DNA of 64,000 nt from Didymella arachidicola (lineage: Eukaryota > Ascomycota > Dothideomycetes > Pleosporales > Didymellaceae): assembly GCA_016630955.3 (NCBI GenBank), contig CM049991.1:558001-622000 (forward strand), in the 5' to 3' direction. The notes under the pieces were generated by a model that was not told the DNA's origin, searched no databases, and was given only the letters and a program-made list of their open reading frames with translations. Shown in pieces: positions 10,972 through 22,918 of this stretch; position 1 is the first letter of the stretch; the number at the start of each line of letters is the position of its first letter. The translations under genes and the position numbers were made by a program.

Positions 10972-11658
10972 ATGCTCAAATCAGCCGCGACTCCTCTCGC
11001 CCCGCCTACTGTCACTTCTCTGATGCACGACCGGCACTCAGTCCGCAATTTCCTCTCCAAACCCGTTCCTCGCGATCTTCTCCGCGAAGTCTTCGCCCTC
11101 GCCCAGCAAACAGCTTCAAACTCCAACTGCCAGCCTTGGCGCATGAAGATCCTCACCGGCGACGCGCTCAAGCGGCTCTCAACTGCCTTGCTGGATGCAG
11201 TTACGGCTGGCGCTGAGCCGACCACGGCATCGATTCCAGAGCACTTTAGACATTACCGGTCTGAGTTCGGACGTCTTCTATATGGCCCTGATGGATACAA
11301 CATCCGCAAAGAAGACGAAGAAGCTGCAGAAACCGCGCGGCGTCGAAATTACAAGTTCTTTGACGCGCCAGTTGGTGTGATTGTCTATATGGATCAGAGC
11401 CTCGCAGATGTTGATACGATGTGTGTGGGTATGTATATGCAGAGCCTTTCGCTACTGCTGGGTGAGCGCGGGGTGAGCTGTTGTTGGCAGGTCAGTGTCG
11501 CTGGGTACCCGGATGGGGTGCGGAAGGAGCTCGGGATCGGAGACGAGATGCTGATTCTGAGTGGCGGGGCCGTTGGGTACGAGGCTGAAAACGCCAGGCC
11601 GAATGGAATCAGGAGTGCGAGAGATGCCTGGAACGATCACGTTGAGTTTGTAAAGTAG
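10972..11658 (+). CDS. Nitroreductase family oxidoreductase
   Basis: Intronless frame of 228 residues, ATG at 10972. The FMN-binding nitroreductase fold is indicated by the N-terminal RHSVRNF motif (family R-x-S-x-R-x-F), SNSNCQPWRM (the S/N-x-Q-P-W segment) and a central hydrophobic helix (MYMQSLSLLLGERGVSCCW). The C-terminal region around LILSGGAVGYE is the usual binding-site end. Such enzymes reduce nitro, quinone or flavin substrates with NAD(P)H; the natural substrate cannot be told. It is convergent with the P-type ATPase gene, with 95 bases between the stops. Confidence 0.85.
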   Translation: MLKSAATPLAPPTVTSLMHDRHSVRNFLSKPVPRDLLREVFALAQQTASNSNCQPWRMKILTGDALKRLSTALLDAVTAGAEPTTASIPEHFRHYRSEFGRLLYGPDGYNIRKEDEEAAETARRRNYKFFDAPVGVIVYMDQSLADVDTMCVGMYMQSLSLLLGERGVSCCWQVSVAGYPDGVRKELGIGDEMLILSGGAVGYEAENARPNGIRSARDAWNDHVEFVK

Positions 11659-11753
11659 ATGTATACAGTTGAGAAATGGGACTGATATGGTAGAACCTCA
11701 ATCTTATTCTACGTCTATGGTTCAGGCCAAAACGGCACCTTTTGACGGTCTAT

Positions 11754-14700
11754 CTACCATGCAAGCCTTGCGAGAAGGCCTTGCGGCCATTTCCTGACGC
11801 AGTATTTCCGCGCCTCATCTAACATCAACAGTCCAAATCCGAATGCTGCGGGCAGGAAAAAGTGCTCGACAGGCACTTGCCGAGTGCCGATTGTGTTTTG
11901 GAGACCAGGGATGTAACAGAAGATGAACACCATGACAATTGCGAAAAGCATAGCAGGGAATAGAAGCCAGTTTTGCGTCTCCTTGTTGAATACTGGCGGC
12001 TGCTGGAAGATCGAAAGCCGGCGTGTGCGCGTTGCGAGCAGGTTGAAAAGCTGCATGACGACCAGAGTGACGAAGTAGATGCTGGATGCAACGTTGGCCT
12101 TCTCGTTGACAAAGTCAGCAGTATACGGAGGATCGTAGTTTCCATACTTCAGCCACATCGCACTGAAGGGGATACCCTGGGTCTCCATATACCAAAAGGC
12201 CATCGAGAAAGCGCAGAAGCACTGAATGAGGCCCACGATGAAGTAGGCGTGAAAGATGAGACGGGTGTTGACAAGACGATCCTTGTGAGGGTTGCGGGGT
12301 GGGCGAAGCATGAGGTCGGCTTCTGGCTTTTCGTACGCGAGGGTGATAGCGGCGGCGCAGTCGGTAAGACAACAGATGATGATCATCAAGAAGGACGACA
12401 AGGCCTGCGGGATACCAAATGCGACGTTGGTGATGACGGGCCACAGCTCGGAGAAACTTCCTGCGGGCAGAAGGTACACAATGGTCTTCTTCAGGTTGTC
12501 GTAAACGAGGCGACCGTACATAACAGCTTCAACAATGGCGGAGAAAGAGTCGAGAAGAACCATGTCGGCAGCCTCGATGGCAATATCGGAGCCACTACCC
12601 ATAGCAATACCGATATCGGCAGCCTTGAGGGAGGGAGCGTCGTTTACACCATCACCGGTCATACCGACAATGTTTTCGCGAGACTGGAATTCCTTGACGA
12701 TACGGAGCTTTTGCTCGGGGGTTGTGCGTGCGAAAACAATCTCCTGGTACTGGCAAAGCTGGTCCCACTGTGCTTCGTTCAGTGTGATGAGCTCTGGTCC
12801 ACTCAGAACGATAGACTGCTTGGTGGTGCCAATCTTGCCTTCGCGCCCGAGCGCACTGATGTCATCAACAAGTGCAGAGTTTGAAATAATACCACACTCT
12901 TCCGCAATGGCTTGGGCGGTAAGCTTGAAGTCACCAGTGACCATGAAAATGCGGATCGAAGCGCCACGGAGAATGCGGACAACATCGGGGATCTCGTCAC
13001 GAGGAGGATCGACGATACCGACCAGACCGACGAGAGTGAGACCTTGACGAGCGGCGACGAGAACTTCTTTCTCCGCGTTGGCAGAAAAGGGAGCAACGGT
13101 AGGCTTTTGAGCAAGCAAAATGACACGCTTGCCCTGGCGAGACCAATCATCCTTGATGCGTTCGATGCGGGCCAGCTGGCCAGACGTCAAAGGTACAGGT
13201 TCGCCCTTGTCATCAAGAAGGGTATCGCAGCGACCAAGAAGGATATCAGGTGCACCCTTGATCATGAGCGTTGTGTTGTTGCCGGTCGCGTTCTGGTTAG
13301 CCGGGCTCATAAGCCTGACCATGAACTTGTTCTTGCTGTTGAAAGCAATCTCGAAGACCTTTTTGTAGTCGCGGCGGAGCTCAGCCACAGAACCAAGACC
13401 TTCGGACAGACGAAGCAGAGCCTGGTCTGTTGCGTCACCGTTGATCTTGCGTTCTGAGATGGGAAGGTGCATCGTGGCCGCATCGAATTCTCCAGAGTTG
13501 CAAAGACCAGCGAGCATGCGAACACGATCGATCACATCTTCACGCTTCTTGGACAGGGTGGCAAGGTTGTTCTCGGAGCGAAGGACGGCCATGAGGTCGC
13601 GAGCGGCTTCTGGTGTGTACTCTTCGCCACCGGCGTAGATGTCAGTGACGACCATGCTGTTCTACGCAAATGTTAGTGAAGTCCTCTTCTTTGCCGATTG
13701 CACAATTCACCTTCGTCAATGTACCGGTCTTGTCAGAGCAAATGACCGAAACCGAACCCAAAGTCTCTACCGTCTTCAGCGATTTGCACAGAATCTTGTT
13801 CTTCCTCATGATGTTCGCAACGATTGTCAAACTCGTTGTGAGCGCGATGGGCAGACCTTCAGGGATGAAAGCAACCGCGGCCGACACGCAACTAACAATA
13901 AGAAGAGGCACGTTGATCCAGTCAGGATGATCTTTGCGCAGCCATGCGGCCCTGCAACATCGTTAGCAGGACTAGAATTCGCAGCGACCAGCCGGCGTAC
14001 CAGAGAATGATGATGACGATAACCACAACGGTGATGAAGGTCGAGATAATGAGAACAAAGCGAAGAATTTCCTTCTGGAGGGGTGTCATGCCGGTCTTGG
14101 GGTCCGAGGTAAGCTTTGCGATGCGCCCGAAGACAGTGCTGTCGCCGGTGGCTACGCAGACACCCAAGCAGCTGCCGGAAATGCAGTGTGTACCCTGCAT
14201 ACCGATGTTGTTGGTCTCGAGGTAGTTCTCTTCTGTATATTCGACGGTCGCGTGAACAGGTTCCGATTCACCTGCGATGCTTCAGCAGTGTAATTGCAAT
14301 TGAAACTGCCGAACTTACCAGTGAGGATAGCGCGATCAAACATGGCATCGCTAGAAACTTCAACGAAGCGAACATCAGCAGGAAGCTTGTTGCCCTGCTT
14401 GATGACGATAATGTCGCCAGGAACCAGGTCTAGAGCAGTCACGCTTGTTTGCGAACCATTGCGGACGACGAGACACTGGTCGGGAAGCATGGTACCAATT
14501 GAAGCCATGACACGGCTGGTAGACCAGTCCTGCCATGCGTTGAAAGCAGCCTGGATGAGCCAGACGGCGATCAAGACACAGGCGAGAGCCAGGTTGGCTT
14601 CGGCTGGGGGATCTCCAAGCGGCCTCCATGAGATAAAGACAAGGATACCGGCACCGAGAAGAATACTACCAAAACCACCAAAGAAGTAGCCGGTGATCTT

Positions 14701-15177
14701 CCCGATCAGACCTGAGGGGGGAGGCGAGATCTTGTTCCTGCCATACTCGGCTACACGACGCTTGACCTGATCTTCCGAAAGACCTTGGTTTGTGTCAACA
14801 GAAAGACGGCGGCAGAGTTCATCGACTTCGAGAGTGTGCCTGGTGATAGTTAGGAGGCTGTAGAGGAGTAACCTGATGGTTTGCACAACTTACCACTCGA
14901 GCCCGGCGAGGTCAACAGCGCCTTTCTCCTTCGCGCGCTTGACCTCAGTCTGCTTCTTTTGCTGTTCCTCATCGACCTCGATAGAAAGCGTGCGGTAGGT
15001 GATGGGCAGCGCAGTCCCAGGGTCCACGCTCCTTGTGCCACCGGTGCTGTGAATCGACAGACTACCGACACTGCTGCGACGGCGATGGCGATCGCGCGCA
15101 CGCTCAAGCGGCTCACGACCAGCCTCCTCGTCTGCATCGAAGCGGATCCGCTGGACTGGTTTTTCCTCTTTATCCAT
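11754..15177 (-). CDS. P-type cation ATPase, type IIC (Na,K-ATPase alpha-like)
   Basis: Five exons: 14894-15177, 14319-14839, 14001-14271, 13711-13951 and 11754-13661; 1074 residues, all phases consistent. In order: a basic N-terminal tail; the N-terminal cation-ATPase domain (HTLEVDELCRRL); the actuator TGES (its codon split by an intron); M4 with FIPEGLP; the phosphorylation motif CSDKTGTLTKN; a nucleotide domain with NGDATDQALL and NSKNKF, close to the type IIC versions; MTGDGVNDAPSLKAADIG; and six C-terminal membrane segments with LAYE followed by RPPRNP. NSKNKF, DPPR and the LAYE region favour IIC over Ca2+ (IIA) or ENA (IID) pumps. The M6 ion-site region differs from animal pumps (see findings). 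Probably plasma-membrane Na+ or H+/K+ transport; no beta subunit gene is nearby. Confidence 0.85.
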
Positions 15178-17274
15178 GATTGGCGAGAGTAGCTGGGGGA
15201 GATCGCACTGGGAAGCTGGCTGTTACACAGCAGACCCGTGGAGCTGGGTAGAGGCAGGGCAGGAAGTGAAGGTCCTAAGAGAAGAGAGAATGTAAGAGGT
15301 AGCTTGAGTGCAGTGGTACTGAGCGATTTATACAACAACTCGAATCAGAAATGATATGCCTGCGTGCCAGTGAACCATTCCAGGCTGGCTGCGCAGCCGT
15401 GTCAAACACGTGCAGCCCACGCTTCACCCAGCATTGCCTGCTCTCCAACGTAACACTTGAGCGGGTACGTCGCCATCGAGTGATTTCACCGACGCCACGG
15501 TACAAAGCGGTGTCCAGCCTTTGTCGTGGTACTGGACGAAAAATCGCTCATACAAAGAGGAGTTGGCAGCCTGGCAGATGCAATGTGTCAATCGTGCTCA
15601 CATCAGGAATACCGCCGGAGCATTACACGTGCGGCGCAATTTCCTTGTGTCGTTGCCATGTTCGTAGCTGTTGCTGGTTAGCGATGAGCGATTTATGATA
15701 TCTGCACGTGATACACAGCCACGCTGGATCTGTGAAGCGCTCAAGCCTTTCTCTAGCGCACCAATCGCAGTGTTTACCGCTAGACGACACCTCCTGTACG
15801 ACATTTGCGATTTCTGGATATCGCGTTTCAAAATCAAATATGACTGCCGAACGTTGCATTCCACTTGACAATAGCTGCCGCGTCCAGATCCAGTATTCCG
15901 GATCCTGATGGCGTCCGCACGCAGGCCCTGCCACTGCAGCGCACAGATCGACCTTGCTTTCTGTGTTTACATCCCGAGTCCTGACTGATACATGCGCACA
16001 AAATGCAAGCATCTAGCAACTCGCTAAAAACTACGAAAAGAAGCTTTTCCAAGGCCTCTGCCGATAATTTCGCATGAACGTGCAGTGTGGGTTACCGCAG
16101 TCCCCACTGAGACGAGTGCTGAATCAACCACGCTTGAAGAACTGCGAACGGAGACTGCACCGAATCTCTGTGTCATCCCAACAACAATTCTTGCAAAACT
16201 TTCACGAAGCTAACCGCCCGTTAAGCTCGAGTCAGTATGTCGCTCACAGTGCGGGAGTGTCCGTCGGGGACCCTGAGCGATGCGTTGCTCCGTGATACGA
16301 AGGGGATATACATTGCTGATCCCGTGCAGTGCATAAGCAGACAGGGCTCCGCGCGCTGCAGCATGGTTCGATCCATCTGGATCTGGGCATTTGCTTGATT
16401 GAGAGCTGGATCGGCTGTCTACTCAACCGGCAGGATGCGCTCCAGGCGCTCGGTGACGCCGTATTGTCATGGTACTGGGATGTCCCACACGGCTGTGAGC
16501 CATTTGATAATCAATCCTCTCGGATGCATGGCATGCTTCTGAAGTCTGTCGGCGAGGTATGGTGTGTTTGTCAGATCCACGGGTAGCCAGACTCTTAGGC
16601 GGATGGTTGCCGTCAGCTTTATCCTACGGGAAGCGTTTGCGCGTTGCCGCGGTAGTCTTTACCGATCTTGCATCACACCCTAGACGAGATCCTATGCCTG
16701 GCGGTATGCTAGATCCTTTCGAGCTCGTCCGGCCGAAGCTGTCCCTTGCCTTGGTATCGACAGATGCATCACCGAGCAGGGTTGGGGCGCGAGGGAGAGG
16801 GCAAGAGACCATTCTCGCGATTCGTAATTGGCCAGGAGATGCATCCGCCCCACGCGAGCCTGGGGAGAGCTGAAGGCACTTACTGCGCCGTGATCAGACC
16901 AGTCAGTGGCTCCATACAAACTGACAAACAGCCGGCAACCTTGTAGTTTGACGGCCGTAACAAAATGTTCAGAGAGAGACACATAGTCCTCCCAGTATAG
17001 GTGGCGACTAGCAATAGAGGTATCCCATTGAGTGCGACGGGAAACAATCGGTCATGACGGGCAGATCTGGAAAGAGGACTGAGCGTTGTCAGTAGCTGGT
17101 ACGCAACTCACAAAGAAATGATAGCATGGAATTTGATCATTTCATTGACATTCGTAGATGCTTCGTAAAGTTCCTCCAGGTCGTGGTAAATCCTTCAGAT
17201 TCCCGACATATCGTTTCTGGTGACCTCGCCGGGTGCACTTCAGTCCAACCATATATTACATCGCATCGATTCTT
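15178..17274. other. Intergenic stretch with one small cysteine-containing frame
   Basis: About 2.1 kb between the ATPase start and the 3' end of the DJ-1-like gene. Apart from the small CxxC frame listed separately I see no supported gene. A GGTTCGATCC run at 16373 resembles a tRNA B box but is one base short and has no matching arms. Confidence 0.4.
15623..15859 (-). CDS. Possible small zinc-binding-like protein (uncertain)
   Basis: From the ATG at 15859 the minus strand encodes 78 residues. They contain a C-x2-C pair (HCDWCARERL) and, 17 residues later, a second pair (WLCITCRYH) followed by a basic, Gln-rich tail. The spacing would suit a small zinc ribbon. The frame also extends upstream of the ATG, so it could equally be an exon of a larger gene or a remnant. 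I recognise no family, and no splice sites clearly support either reading. Confidence 0.22.
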   Translation of the reverse strand: MQRSAVIFDFETRYPEIANVVQEVSSSGKHCDWCARERLERFTDPAWLCITCRYHKSLIANQQQLRTWQRHKEIAPHV

Positions 17275-18318
17275 TTAGACATCGATCGCGTCAACGGTCA
17301 CGCCCTTGACCCAAGAGTACTGCATAACGCGAGCAACCTCGAGAGCAGAGTCGTGAGAGGCCAGGGAACCGACCAAGTAGAGGCTGGCATCGAGGCCGGC
17401 AGTGACACCACCGGTGGTGATCACGCGCATACCGCCCAGCGGCATGGAGGCACGCCTGGCGATGGACTCGCGGCGACGAGAGTCGCGCCAAGCGTTGCTG
17501 CCCTTTCGAGCAATAGACAACCTTCGTCCATTCTGAGTGATGGTGCCGTCGGGGATGGCACCCGAGCGGTCTTTCTTGATGATGTACCTGTTGGTGTGAG
17601 CAGGCCTTTTCGAAGCATCTGTTAGGAAGTACTTACGGGTTGTCCTCAGGATTCTCACCCAAATCGAAGCGGGCGTTGTTGACAACGTAACGCTCCTCCA
17701 TAACGTCGGTACGCATGGACATGTCACGCTTGGCAGCGTCTTGGCAGAGGGTCTCCAGACGCACGTAGTAGTCTGGGTGTGTTGTAGCGGCCAGCCCCTC
17801 CAACATACCCTGCTGGGCAAGCAAGAGAGCACCGACATCGATAGCGAGGACGGTTCGCTCCTTCTCGGGATTCTTCTCCTGAAGCTCGACGTATTTGGTG
17901 AGGAGGTTGAGTGGCTCGGTTTTGTTCTTAAGAACGTCGAAGATGCCCTCACCGCCGGGGACGACGATGACATCGAAGTCTTCGAGCTCGTCGTTGGCAT
18001 CATCGTAGTCCATATCAGCCTTGATCGTGAGGCCTTGGACAGAAGTCATGGCAGCTGCCGGGCCAACAAATTGGCAGTCGAAAGCCTTGCTGGCTAGGCG
18101 GGGCGTCAGCAAGGGCTCGACTGGGACTGCGCTTGACGGAGAACGTGTTGCGAGCTCAATTGAGTAGATTGCTTACACTTGTCCTTGGGGTTCTGAAGAG
18201 AACGGCTCAAGACCTCGAGTGGGCCAGCCACGTCGAGGGTGTTGTAGCCAGGGAACAGGGTGAACAGCACCTTGACCTTCTCAACGGGTCCATCGGTGCT
18301 ATCAGCGATTGCACTCAT
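17275..18318 (-). CDS. DJ-1/PfpI superfamily protein without the nucleophilic cysteine
   Basis: Three exons: 18177-18318, 17637-18093 and 17275-17587; 303 residues. The class I glutamine amidotransferase-like fold is shown by VLFTLFPGYNTLDVAGPLEVL near the N-terminus, FDVIVVPGGEG in the middle, the elbow region LAIDVGALLLAQQGMLEG, and TTGGVTAGLDASLYL at the C-terminus. These match the fungal ThiJ/PfpI group that includes isocyanide hydratase-like proteins. In most members the elbow reads C-T-G-A; here Asp replaces the Cys (codon 17837-17839). A Ser/Arg-rich insertion (about residues 210-240) precedes the last block. Catalysis by the usual mechanism is therefore doubtful; binding or regulatory functions are possible. 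Confidence 0.8.
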
Positions 18319-19180
18319 CTTGAATGATTTGAGGTGGGATTTGTAGAACGTGAATTGGGGTGAATAGTGGAATGGTGAGGATTGAGACTGGAGTGTCGTG
18401 TGCGGAAGACGGATTGCAGCAGCAGCGCGAGGGGTATTGTACAATCAGCTGAGGGTCACCTGCCCCTCGTGCCATGCCAGGCGCGTCACCGTGAAGCTTC
18501 CCCAGGAAACGAGCGACGCACCCCGCACGGCAGGAGCCACAAACAGCTCAAAGCGTTGCAGTTCGGTGGGGCAGGCGCGACCCACAAGCCAGTGAAGGGC
18601 CGCTATCCTTTCGGCCCGTTCAGCCTGAGGCAACATCATCGAGCGTGGAATTACCGGTATGGTGGTGGGCGTCTGCGGTCGATTGCGTGAGAATATACGA
18701 GATCCCATCTAATTGCAGCAGTTGAAGTGCAAGCAAAGTCTCACAACCATGGCCTTTGGTGATGCTCTCAGATCTCAAGGGGGTACACACCCTCCCTTGT
18801 CTGTCAAGCTGATACGCGCTCTAGCTAGCCATGCCCATTCGAACGTTTTTGTGTGGCAGGAGTATGCCTGCATAAGTACGTGTGAATTGCAAGTTGGGCG
18901 AGAGGATTAAGTTTGGATAAGCTGCGATGCTTGGTGCTATGCATGGGCTGCGATTGGCTTATCTTCTCGGCGTCAAAGACGCAAAGTTTTTATCTCAATT
19001 GGCACATATCGTCTTGGTAGTATATATGCATAAATGGTTGCTATCGGCTTGAATACGGAAGGATCGTTATGACTGATGCGGTCCTCAGTCGTGTGAGGGT
19101 GGGATGAGCGAACGGTGCACAGACGACAGGTCTAGCGCGCCTCTTCTCGAAGCCCCGAGGATGACCAGCACCACCGCAAC
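18319..19180. other. Divergent intergenic region
   Basis: About 860 bases between the DJ-1-like gene and the Gpi17 gene. A TATA-like run (tatatatgcata) sits near 19020-19031, about 150 bases before the Gpi17 ATG. An 87-codon minus-strand frame (18445-18708) has no family signature. Confidence 0.45.
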
Positions 19181-20937
19181 ATGGCCTCATCAAACGCGGC
19201 CGACGCGTCATCCGCGCCTGGCTCAACCGCAGAGACTTCTGCCGTTAATTCTAAAGCCGTCAAAGTACAGGAAGGGCCTCCACCCGAGTCAAAAGAGGGC
19301 ACATGGCTTCGACGCGCTGCCATCCTGTCCTTTTGGGCCGTCGTCGTCCTGTTGGGTCTGCCCATCTGGTGGAAGACGACAGCTATATACAGAGCAGAAC
19401 TTCCACTGCAGGACATGACAGACTGGGCTGAGGGAAAGGTAGGCCGTGCCTCGCCACCTTGAGTCTTTGGCTATACTGACACTGAAGCCAGATATGCAAG
19501 CCTGTCTTCCCTCTACGCATCGCTGTCGAATCCTCAATTCCCTCGCACGGCGCACAACAGCTCGTCAGGCTGACACAGCATGCCATCGATGACCTCAATG
19601 AATTCTCCGCGCACCATCTTCGTTTGATGCCCGCCACCTCCACCTCCGCCGCGAATGCCTCCCAAGACGTTATCATCGACGGGGCAAGCATCAGGACTGA
19701 CGACAAGGACAACGCATTGGTCGTTCGCATGATACAAGTGGAGACCGGGGAGCTACCTCGATCGCAGCTGCAGCCATTTTCGGCCATGCTGGATATCTAC
19801 TATTCCGCAAGCCAACTTCCTGGGCAATCCTCTGCCAGCTCGCCGCTCGCGAATTTTATAGCCCAGGAGCTACACGCTGTGTTCACCGAGGAACAGGCTC
19901 AGCTGGCATACCTGTTGGCGTCTCAGCCGGGTGCTCAAACTGCAAGGACCAAGGCATTGTCTGTCGAGAAGTACGTGGAGCTGGATCGCCAGTCTACCAA
20001 GGCGTTGAAGTACGCTCCGACTTACCACCTCACCTTCTCGCTGTTCAGCCCTTCGTACACACCGTCTGCCTGGGACATCGATGCCGCTCTGAAAACATAC
20101 CTGTCACCTTTGCTCGAGTCCTTTTCCGGCATCAGCAACTTCACCGTCGACTCACAGGTACAGCTTTACGCTACATTCACGCCTTCCATCCACCCACCAG
20201 AGTACGATGAGACTTCCAACGCTTGGACACTCCGCAAAGAGGACCTCAGTGCTTTTGTGAACGCTGCCGAGTGGCCGCTGAGCCCTAGCATTGGCGACGG
20301 ACCCACCGTCAATTTCATCCTCTACGTCCCGGATGCGAGCCAGTCTCCTTTGTTGATCAAAGAGAATGCCGGCAGCAGTTGGCTGATTCCTCAATGGGGC
20401 GGAGTCCACATTCTAAATCTTCCGATCGGCTCGAACGCACCCAGTGTTTTGACCGCCGAAGATCTCGCACCTGCCATGCACACTTATTCGGACCAATTGA
20501 TGACGCTGTTCGGCTTGCAACAGGCTCCTGCATCGCTGCCTCTTCGCATATCGACTCTTGAACGCCTACGAGCAGCATCGCTCATCTTCTCAGCATCCTC
20601 GACGCTCGGCGCACTGGCGCAAGTCTACCGAAAGATGCCTTCCATCCCTGTTCCAGACAACGTCGCCCAGTCTGTTGACTCGACCGTTGTCCATCTTCAT
20701 CAAGCCTGTGACTTCCTCAAAGAAGGTCGCTTCCAGGGCGCACTCGAGCACGCGCGCGTTGCGGAAGTGGAAGCTGAGAAAGCATTCTTCGAACGATCCA
20801 TGGTCGGTCAGGTCTACTTCCCAGACGAGCATAAAGTGGCTGTTTATCTGCCACTGCTGGGTCCCGTCGCTGTGCCTTTGGTTATGGCTGCGCTCAAGGA
20901 GCTGAAAGGTGTAATTGCATCAGCTCGTGGCAGATGA
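19181..20937 (+). CDS. GPI17: GPI transamidase subunit Gpi17 / PIG-S
   Basis: Two exons, 19181-19438 and 19492-20937, giving 567 residues, close to the yeast length. The protein is one of five subunits of the ER GPI-transamidase complex that attaches GPI anchors to proteins. It has the expected hairpin topology: a short cytosolic N-terminus, a membrane segment near residues 47-63 (ILSFWAVVVLLGLPIWW) followed by KTTAIYRAELP, a long luminal domain, and a second membrane segment near the C-terminus (YLPLLGPVAVPLVMAAL). The segment WW-K-T-T-x-x-Y-R-A-x-L-P is a PIG-S hallmark. It sits upstream of a beta-lactamase-like gene on the same strand with 578 bases between, which is not an operon. Confidence 0.85.
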
Positions 20938-21515
20938 GATGGCGGCCATCGTTCGCAATACATAATCAAAGGCCTCCGATGCATACCACTTTCAGGTCTA
21001 ACTCTCCGAAAGCTTCCCGACCGTCAGTACCTCGGGTGCAGCATGTCCCCTCTTTTAGCGCGACTCAGCTGGCCATAGCTCCACAGCTCCCGACACGCCA
21101 AGTACCGCTGCGGGGTACTATGGTACACGTGTTGAAAGGCAGACATGTCAGGTACGTGACGCTCCATACCGCTGCGTCAGACGTGTAGGACTTCTAAGTG
21201 CTGATGGCACCGGGACTGAGCCAAACAATATGTGGGGTCGGCTTACCAAGGCGCCTTCGTTCATCCTGTTGTTTGCTTGGTTGGACCTATCCGACGGCTT
21301 TCTGACTGCTTGGGATCATGGCCAAAGTAGTCAATGGTGCAGCGGCAGACTGATGTCCACATAAAAAAAACTGAATCCAAATCTAGTCGGCCCTTTCGGG
21401 AGCCGCTCCACTGCCATACATAAGTAGTTCAACTGGACCCCTCAAGTCGGTAGCCGCTGTTCAGCAGTCAATAGACACTTGCACAACACTCGATTCACTA
21501 GCTCCACGGCCCAAG
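20938..21515. other. Intergenic region between two plus-strand genes
   Basis: About 580 bases with no supported gene; an A-rich run lies at 21362-21370. It probably holds the Gpi17 terminator and the promoter of the beta-lactamase-like gene. Confidence 0.4.
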
Positions 21516-22884
21516 ATGCCTCTTTCTGACCAGGGTGTGCAGGGCGTCAAGCAACTTCTCGATGCAGTGACTAGCGAAGGACCCACCGGCGCACCAGGCC
21601 TTTCCTTCCACGCTGTCGACAAGTCAGGAAAGACCCTCGTGGAGCACCAGGCCGGTAATCTCAGCATCGACAGCAAGCAAGCCGTCAACGAAGACACTCT
21701 ATTCTGGATTGCTTCTTGCACAAAGCTTGTCACCGCCGTCGGTCTACTTCAGCTCGTCGAGCAGGGCAAGATCGGTCTTGACGATGCCGAGGCTATCAAG
21801 AAGTATGCTCCAGAGATCAGCAAGAAGCAAGTCTACGCGGACGGTGTGAACGGTGTGGACCAGAAGAATCAAGTCACGCTCCGCATGCTGCTCTCTCACA
21901 CAGCTGGCTTTGGCTACTGCTTCTTCGACCCCAGGTTGCAAGCCCCGGGAGAAATCGAAGGTCAGACAGGCGACGTGAATGACATCCTCAATGCGCGCCT
22001 TGTCAATCAGCCTGGCTCTGCGTGGGAGTACGGCGTAAGTTCCCTTGTCAGTATCTGGCACCTGCTCTTGGTAACACGCAACAGGTCAATCTCGATTGGG
22101 CTGGCATAGTCCTTGAGCGGATCACCGGCCAGAAACTCGGCGAGTATTTCAAAGAGCATATTTTCGCACCCCTCGGCGTCGATACTGCCGGTGCGACAAT
22201 GTTCCCTCCCTCGTCTGTACAATCCAACCTCGCCGAGATCCACCAGCGAGCTCCAGACTCTGGTGAACTCCGTGTTCGCGACCACTTTTACGGGCATTCT
22301 CTGAAGCAGGACAGCGCCGATAAGCAGGACAAATTCTTCCAGTCTGGCGGTGCTGGCTTGTTTGCAAAACCAAAGGAGTATGTCAAGATACTTGCCGCAA
22401 TTCTGAATGAGGGCACCAGCCCTACCACGGGAAAGCAGATCCTAAAGCCGAAGTCTGTGGAGCTGCTCTGGGAGAACCAGATCCCCAACCAGTAAGTCCT
22501 CTTCGCCCACCCCACCCATTGCATGCACTTTCCTGCCTGGCATGAACACAATGCTGACGCTGCTTCCTCAGACCAGACTTCGCCCGCGGCGGCCCCCCTC
22601 CAGCCAATCCCGAGCTCGTCAATCACTCGCCCGAATTCTACCCACAACCCGGCAACCCGCCTCAGGGCTGGACATACGGCGGGTTCCTGACGATTGAGGC
22701 AGGCCCAAGTGGACGCGGCAGGAACACAATCTGGTGGATGGGACTAGTGAACTGTTTCTGGTGGATCGATCGCGAGAAGGGCGTAGCAGGCATCCTGGCA
22801 GGTCAGGCGCTGCCAAACGGTGATCCCAAAATCATCCCTGCGTGGTTCATGTGCGAGAAGACGATTTACGATAATCTGGAGTAG
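21516..22884 (+). CDS. Serine beta-lactamase-like (class C fold) hydrolase
   Basis: Three exons: 21516-22034, 22085-22491 and 22572-22884; 412 residues. The family motif S-x-x-K is Ser67-Cys-Thr-Lys70 in LFWIASCTKLVTAVG. The second catalytic Tyr is probably in WEYGVNLDW, which spans the first splice junction. HTAGFGYCF is the usual family segment, and the C-terminal region holds TYGGFLTIEAGPSGRGRNTIWWMG, the counterpart of the KTG region. There is no signal peptide, so it is likely cytosolic. Fungal relatives include esterases and transesterases such as the LovD group; an antibiotic role is not implied. It converges with the dehydrogenase gene, with 34 bases between the stops. Confidence 0.85.
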
Positions 22885-22918
22885 GCTCAGTGCACAGATG
22901 AACAAGCATGTTGGCTAT

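Noticed and set aside
11973..12884. 303-codon plus-strand frame
   Set aside because: Fully antisense to the last exon of the P-type ATPase, whose motifs are unmistakable; it is a reading-frame shadow.
16370..16382. GGTTCGATCC run as a tRNA B box
   Set aside because: One base shorter than the B-box consensus and no foldable T arm or matching acceptor stem nearby.
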